From an uncultured Bacilli bacterium (GTDB taxonomy: Bacteria; Bacillota_I; Bacilli_A; RF39; UBA660), in the NCBI GenBank assembly GCA_934086145.1, contig CAKOHV010000003.1, positions 1 through 64,000 of the forward strand: DNA of 64,000 nt, written 5' to 3'. Position numbers and translations under genes: made by a program. The notes beneath the pieces are model-generated. The model had not been told where the DNA came from and did not search any database. It saw nothing but the letters and a program-made list of their open reading frames with translations. This document shows positions 59,739 to 64,000 of this stretch, piece after piece. The stretch's first letter is position 1. Every line of letters begins with the position of its first letter.

Positions 59739-61424
59739 ATGAATCCTTTAAAAGGACGTGAAACAGTGAATAATTCTGCAGCAAATGCAATGCCAAATGC
59801 CAATGTAGTTAATAACGTCAATAATCTTAATCAAGTAAATCAGGTAGCTAATAATACTAATGTTAATAAAGCCAATAATATGAATAATGTAAGTGCTGTT
59901 AATGGTAAAAATGATAATCCACCTAAAGAAAAACCGACTTTTTTTCTTTCGTATGTTTTTATCTTTATTTCTTTAGGAACGAGACTTTTATTAAAAGAAG
60001 GAACCAATGCTTTTAATCCTAACACCTTAATCGAAAATGTCTCAACGACTGATGGAAAAGTTCCAATTACGAAAATGAATGCCGAGATAGAAAAAAAGAA
60101 AGAACGTATTAGAGCTAATCCTAAATTTGTTAAAATGAAAGAAAAATTGGCGAGTGAGTTACAAGCTGAAGGAATCGGGCAGAAGTTAACAGACCCCGTA
60201 GTTTTTAAATATACTGTTATGGACCAAAAAGGAAAAATAGTAAATGGTCGTTTTACAGGGGTTTCTAAAATGGATGTTAACTCATTCTTATTAAATGAAG
60301 GATATGAAGTATTTAATATTGAGACCAGTGATATGCTTAACTTTATTTATGGTCATAGTAAAATCTTATCTTTGAAGATGAGTAACAAGGATTTAATATT
60401 TTGGTTAACACAGTTAAGTACATATATTAAAGCTGGTATTCCGCTTGTTGATGCCGTTAGAATTTTGGCTAATCAAATGGGTAAAGGAAAAGAATCTTCA
60501 AAAAATCAAGTTTTTAATGCGATTGTTTATGAATTATCAATGGGAACTCCGTTCTCTGAAGCTTTGGAAAAACAAGGAAATGTTTTCCCTTCACTTTTAA
60601 TAAACATGTTAAAAGCGGCTGAAGCAACCGGAGATTTGGAGTCGACCTTAGATGAAATGGCCGACTATTATTCAGAAATCGAAGAAACCAAGCAACAGAT
60701 GAAAAGTGCCATGACATATCCTGTTTTGGTTTTACTTTTTGCCATGGGTATTACTGTTTTCATTTTGACGTATATTGTTCCACAATTCGTTAGTATTTAT
60801 GATGAAGCAGGTGTTACACTTTCACCATTGACTGTTTTCTTGATTGATTTGTCGGGCTTCTTGAAAAATTATTTGGTTTTCTTGTTAGCAGGAATAGCGG
60901 CAGTAGTTGTCGTAATTATTCTAATTTATAAGAATATTCAACCGGTGAGAAAACAAATGCAAATATTTGCAATGCATGTGCCAGTCTTTGGCAAAATTAT
61001 TATTTATAATGAGATTACAATATTTACTAAAACGTTTGCCTCATTATTAAGAAGTAATGTTTTTATTACCGAGAGTATTGATATTTTAAGTAAAATTACA
61101 ACAAATGAAATATTTAAAGAAATAATGTATGAGACGATTGGTAATATCGCCGTTGGAGATAAAATTAGTGCGTCATTTAAAGATAAATGGTGTGTTCCAG
61201 ACGTTGCTTATTTTATGATTCAAACAGGTGAATCAACAGGTGACTTGGCTAACATGATGCAAAAAGTTAGTGATTATTATGGTGGTTTACATAAATCAAT
61301 GATTGGCCAAATGAAAGCTTTCATTGAACCAGTAATGATTATTTTAATAGCAGTTATCGTTGGTGGTATCTTAATAGCAGTTATATTACCGATGTTCGAC
61401 TTGTACGATAAGATATCTATGTAG
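59739..61424 (+). CDS. pilC: Type IV pilus/type II secretion inner-membrane protein PilC (GspF family)
   Basis: The platform protein of the pilus machine, 561 residues. Two T2SSF domains are seen (about 220-345 and 420-545, each with GIPLVDAVRIL or NVFITESIDIL openings and LEATGDLESTLDEMADYY or QTGESTGDLANMMQKVSDYY ends), each followed by membrane segments. An Asn/Val-rich low-complexity N-terminus (about 1-60) precedes a KYTVMDQKGKIVNGRFTGVSK region. GGAGGTGG precedes the ATG, supporting this long form. pilD follows and pilB converges from the other strand. Confidence 0.9.
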   Translation: MNPLKGRETVNNSAANAMPNANVVNNVNNLNQVNQVANNTNVNKANNMNNVSAVNGKNDNPPKEKPTFFLSYVFIFISLGTRLLLKEGTNAFNPNTLIENVSTTDGKVPITKMNAEIEKKKERIRANPKFVKMKEKLASELQAEGIGQKLTDPVVFKYTVMDQKGKIVNGRFTGVSKMDVNSFLLNEGYEVFNIETSDMLNFIYGHSKILSLKMSNKDLIFWLTQLSTYIKAGIPLVDAVRILANQMGKGKESSKNQVFNAIVYELSMGTPFSEALEKQGNVFPSLLINMLKAAEATGDLESTLDEMADYYSEIEETKQQMKSAMTYPVLVLLFAMGITVFILTYIVPQFVSIYDEAGVTLSPLTVFLIDLSGFLKNYLVFLLAGIAAVVVVIILIYKNIQPVRKQMQIFAMHVPVFGKIIIYNEITIFTKTFASLLRSNVFITESIDILSKITTNEIFKEIMYETIGNIAVGDKISASFKDKWCVPDVAYFMIQTGESTGDLANMMQKVSDYYGGLHKSMIGQMKAFIEPVMIILIAVIVGGILIAVILPMFDLYDKISM

Positions 61425-61432
61425 GTGATGTA

Positions 61433-62206
61433 ATGTTATTTGATATTTATGTAATAGTTTTTTTGTTTATCATAGGAATGCTAATGGGTTCATTTTATAC
61501 GGTAGTCGGTCATCGACTACCGAATGATGAATCCATTGTTGCACCTAGAAGTCATTGTAATAATTGTAATCATGTTTTATCTTGGTATGAATTGATTCCC
61601 GTTGTTTCGTTTCTTATTCAAGGTGGGCGATGTCGCAATTGTAAAATAAAATTATCTTTGATATATCCTATAATTGAGATGCTAAGTGGTTTTTTATTTG
61701 CTTTGTCCTATGTCTTATATGGTTTTAGTTATGAGATGATTGCTTTTATTATAATCAGTAGTGTTTTAATTACGATTTATGTAAGTGATTTTAATTATAT
61801 GATTATTTTAGATGGCCCATTGATTATTGGAAGTGTTTTAATTTTATTGTTAAAGTTATATTTCTTTGGCTTTAGAACATTTGTTATTTCCTTAGTTAGT
61901 GGATTAGTCATGTTTATGTTTATGTACATTATTAAATTAGCTGGTGATAAATGGTTTAAGAGAGAGTCGCTAGGTGGCGGAGATGTTAAATTGTCGATCT
62001 TCTTCGGCTTCGTCTTTGGGGTTCGTTTAGCAATGGTGAGCTTAGTTTTAGGTTCATTCTTAGCTTTCCCATATGCTTTGTATTGTTCTTTTTCAGAGAA
62101 TGGTAAAGAGATTCCTTTTGGGCCTTTCTTGATAACTGGTTTATTGCTTGTCTATATATATATGGAACCGATAAAAGAAATACTAAATTTATTAATCTTT
62201 TTATAA
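61433..62206 (+). CDS. pilD: Prepilin peptidase (A24 family, PilD/ComC-like)
   Basis: A 257-residue membrane aspartic protease that cleaves and may methylate prepilins. It opens with GMLMGSFYTVVGHRLPNDESIVAPRSHC, the zinc-binding CNNC and CRNC pairs and ELIPVVSFLIQGGRC; the catalytic Asp residues lie in YVSDFNYMIILDG and the GGGDVKL motif (SLGGGDVKLSIFFGFVFG). It starts 8 bp after pilC. Confidence 0.93.
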   Translation: MLFDIYVIVFLFIIGMLMGSFYTVVGHRLPNDESIVAPRSHCNNCNHVLSWYELIPVVSFLIQGGRCRNCKIKLSLIYPIIEMLSGFLFALSYVLYGFSYEMIAFIIISSVLITIYVSDFNYMIILDGPLIIGSVLILLLKLYFFGFRTFVISLVSGLVMFMFMYIIKLAGDKWFKRESLGGGDVKLSIFFGFVFGVRLAMVSLVLGSFLAFPYALYCSFSENGKEIPFGPFLITGLLLVYIYMEPIKEILNLLIFL

Positions 62207-62242
62207 TTTAGTTTTTTTTTGGCTTAAAAAATCTTTTTGACC

Positions 62243-62269
62243 AAAAAAAAGAGCTTTATGTAAGCTCTT
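62243..62269 (-). terminator. Intrinsic terminator of pilB
   Basis: AAGAGCTT/AAGCTCTT (62249-62256 with 62262-62269). On the - strand it is followed by eight T; the 3' arm overlaps the pilB stop. Confidence 0.85.
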
Positions 62270-63722
62270 AATAATCATCATCGTCGTCATCGTCATCGAT
62301 ATCATAATCAGTGTAGTTAAAGTCTGTACTAATATTACTGAAGGCTCCTTGATTGTAACTTAATTCATCATCAGTTGGAATATCGTAAGTAACACTATTT
62401 TCAGGAGTTGCATTAGCATCTGTTGAATCATATGAACCATTTTCATTTTCAGTATTATCACTAGTTGGATCATTATGTGGAATAGGTGTTTTACCCATTA
62501 AGGCCATACGTAATTCTTCATCGCCTTCACCGAAGTCAGTTTCAATATCAATTATTCTAATAATTTCTTCAAAAGAAGTTAAACCATTAACGACTTTTTT
62601 AAGACCATCTTGTAATAAGGAGATGGTTTTATTGTCGCCATAAACCATTTTTCTTAGTTCCTCTTTAGGGGTATTATTGGTAATGGCATCTTTTATATCT
62701 TGATCTACCTCAAGTACTTCATGAACTGGGATACGACCACGATAGCCACCTAAACATTCTGGACAACCAACTGGGGCGTATAAATTATCGATATCAATGT
62801 TAATAGCTTTTTTGATAACCAATTTTTCATAATCAGTAGCTGGTCGAGAACCACGACATTTAGGACATAATTTTTTAGCAAGTCTTTGTGAGATGATACC
62901 GGAAATAGCTGTACCTAGTAAGTAACGTTCGATATCCATATCCAAAAGTCTTTCGATAGTATTTAAAGCATTGTTGGTGTGGATGGTTGATACAACTAAG
63001 TGGCCGGTGATAGCGGAACGAACAGCGATACGAGCAGTTTCATCATCACGAATTTCACCGATCATGATAACGTCAGGGTCCTGACGAAGAATACTTCTTA
63101 GGGCACTAGCAAAGGTTAGACCGATTTCAGACATAACTTGAACTTGGTTTAGACCTTCGATTTTCATCTCGACGGGATCCTCAACTGTAATGATATTTAA
63201 TTCTGGTTTATTTAAAGCTTGGAGCATTGCATATGTAGTAGTTGATTTACCTGAACCAGTAGCACCAGTTGTAAGGATGATACCGTTGGGAAGACCAAGC
63301 ATTCTTTTAACTTTTACAAGATTAACATCAGAAAAACCAATATTGTCAATTCCTTGCAAACTTGTAGTATAGTCTAGAACACGAATAACGACTTTTTCGC
63401 CATCAACGATAGGAAGCGATGATACACGCATGTCCAATGGTTTACCATCTAATTCCGTTTTTATAGCACCATCTTGAGGTAAACGTGATTCAGTAATATT
63501 CATACCAGCAATAATCTTAATACGAGTAGTCATATTCTTTTTAACGACGTCTGGAACATAAGCATAGTCAACTAAGTCACCGTCGACTCTCATTCTTACC
63601 TTAAGTTTGTTGGGAGTTGGGTCAAAGTGAATATCGGAAGCACGATTCTTTACAGCATCAGCCATAATCTCATTAACAATTTCTACTATTGGTTGCGTAT
63701 CATAATCAAATTCACGAAACAT
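62268..63722 (-). CDS. pilB: Type IV pilus assembly ATPase PilB/GspE family
   Basis: The 484-residue hexameric motor ATPase drives pilus assembly. SRLPQDGAI, Walker A GATGSGKST (153-161), the Asp box ITVEDPVE, Walker B RQDPDVIMIGEIRDDETA, the His box GHLVVSTIHTNNA, and the zinc-binding tetracysteine region (CPKC...CPEC) are all seen. The usual N-terminal MSHEN/GspE_N domain is absent; the protein starts right at the N2 region. A unique C-terminal tail (about 420-484) is Asn/Asp-rich and ends in a run of Asp. The start at ATG 63722 follows GGGAGTGA; an upstream ATG at 63737 is possible. Confidence 0.92.
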   Translation of the reverse strand: MFREFDYDTQPIVEIVNEIMADAVKNRASDIHFDPTPNKLKVRMRVDGDLVDYAYVPDVVKKNMTTRIKIIAGMNITESRLPQDGAIKTELDGKPLDMRVSSLPIVDGEKVVIRVLDYTTSLQGIDNIGFSDVNLVKVKRMLGLPNGIILTTGATGSGKSTTTYAMLQALNKPELNIITVEDPVEMKIEGLNQVQVMSEIGLTFASALRSILRQDPDVIMIGEIRDDETARIAVRSAITGHLVVSTIHTNNALNTIERLLDMDIERYLLGTAISGIISQRLAKKLCPKCRGSRPATDYEKLVIKKAINIDIDNLYAPVGCPECLGGYRGRIPVHEVLEVDQDIKDAITNNTPKEELRKMVYGDNKTISLLQDGLKKVVNGLTSFEEIIRIIDIETDFGEGDEELRMALMGKTPIPHNDPTSDNTENENGSYDSTDANATPENSVTYDIPTDDELSYNQGAFSNISTDFNYTDYDIDDDDDDDDY

Positions 63723-63922
63723 TAAATTCACTCCCATCTTATTCTTTTATAATTATACAACAAGTATTTTTTTTACTCAATGTTTTTTAGTGACTTTTAG
63801 TAAAATGGATTTAGGGTTGATTTTAAAATATGGTTGTTTTATAATACATTTAAATACGTTGAACAAGAGGAGTAAGCTATCGTATTTTTTAGAGAAGTCT
63901 TGGTTGGTGGAAAAGATTAAAG

Positions 63923-64000
63923 ATGATAGGTGAAGGTAGCTTGGGAGTAGTATATCAGAAAAATGAGTAAGATATAATGTTGGTCGCATTAAGACATAGA
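63923..64000 (+). pseudogene. Possible decayed protein-kinase N-lobe fragment (edge of window)
   Basis: One frame reads MIGEGSLGVVYQKNE, then a TAA stop, then DIMLVALRHR to the window end. GEGSxGVVY matches the kinase glycine-rich loop and VALR lies at nearly the spacing of the VALK strand in Ser/Thr kinases. LVEKI is encoded just upstream in another frame, as often precedes IGEG. The stop and frameshift would mean a dead gene; chance similarity over so short a stretch cannot be excluded. Bases 63738-63922 show nothing else recognisable. Confidence 0.3.

Noticed and set aside
62211..62250. Long T-run/A-run hairpin as pilD terminator
   Set aside because: The stem is nearly all A-T with a long loop and no T tract on the + strand; the GC-containing hairpin just downstream explains termination of pilB.
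63777..63989. 70-residue ORF on the - strand at the right edge
   Set aside because: No ribosome binding site or family signal; it overlaps the better-explained kinase-like fragment.

Overview
The window is AT-rich DNA from a low-G+C Gram-positive bacterium, most likely an uncultured gut member of the Bacilli/Mollicutes-like lineages (RF39- or Erysipelotrichia-like). This is inferred from gene content: LTA-synthase-like protein, CIRCE/HrcA, T-box, SigA, DUF4186, short AlaRS. TGA acts as a stop (for example 6541-6543 and 57657-57659), so the Mollicutes TGA=Trp code is not in use. Most starts carry a GGAGG- or GGTGA-type ribosome binding site. Coding density is high, most genes lie on the + strand, and many operons end in clear intrinsic terminators. 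I saw no rRNA or tRNA genes, no CRISPR and no intact insertion sequence.

Layout. 1-4960 is an accessory and decaying stretch: the end of a protein with 120-bp tandem repeats, a coiled-coil protein, a queuosine-salvage enzyme, a VanZ protein, an SDR remnant, a degenerate copy of the rbgA 5' end, and an internally deleted rhuM. 4.9-10.7 kb is rbgA-rnhB-LTA synthase-topA. 10.9-18.2 kb holds DUF1003, lepA, an HD hydrolase, ZIP and CDF metal transporters, desulfoferrodoxin, DUF4186 and an alpha/beta hydrolase. 18.2-25.9 kb holds a CNNM-type transporter, two tandem structured ncRNA loci (19.69-20.47 kb), an AI-2E transporter, a dicarboxylate symporter, a Sel1-repeat protein and hemW. 25.9-32.4 kb is an envelope cluster: two single-pass proteins with WG-like repeats, a DUF4358-like protein, an MBOAT O-acyltransferase and a DHHW protein. 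A VanY-type carboxypeptidase follows on the - strand.

33.6-40.2 kb is the CIRCE-controlled heat-shock operon hrcA-grpE-dnaK-pepF-dnaJ. 40.3-50.9 kb has surface and membrane proteins, mtaB, recD2, a second AI-2E (YrrI-like) transporter and an ABC exporter. 50.9-53.5 kb is a T-box operon with a dNMP-kinase-like gene and a compact alaS. 53.5-55.8 kb has a hemolysin-III family protein and a thioester-domain surface protein. 55.9-59.6 kb is dnaG-sigA-trmK plus a YqfQ-like gene. 59.7-63.7 kb has pilC and pilD converging on pilB. The right edge carries a possible decayed protein-kinase fragment.

The backbone order lepA - hemW - hrcA-grpE-dnaK-dnaJ - mtaB - recD2 - AI-2E - alaS - dnaG-sigA-trmK echoes chromosome neighbourhoods of Bacillus, but blocks of envelope and hypothetical genes are inserted between the members. 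The most novel-looking element is the pair of tandem, independently promoted RNAs at 19.69-20.47 kb. They share a 3' domain with a pseudoknot and a 7-bp kissing interaction between an internal hairpin loop and the terminator loop, supported by covariation between the two copies.
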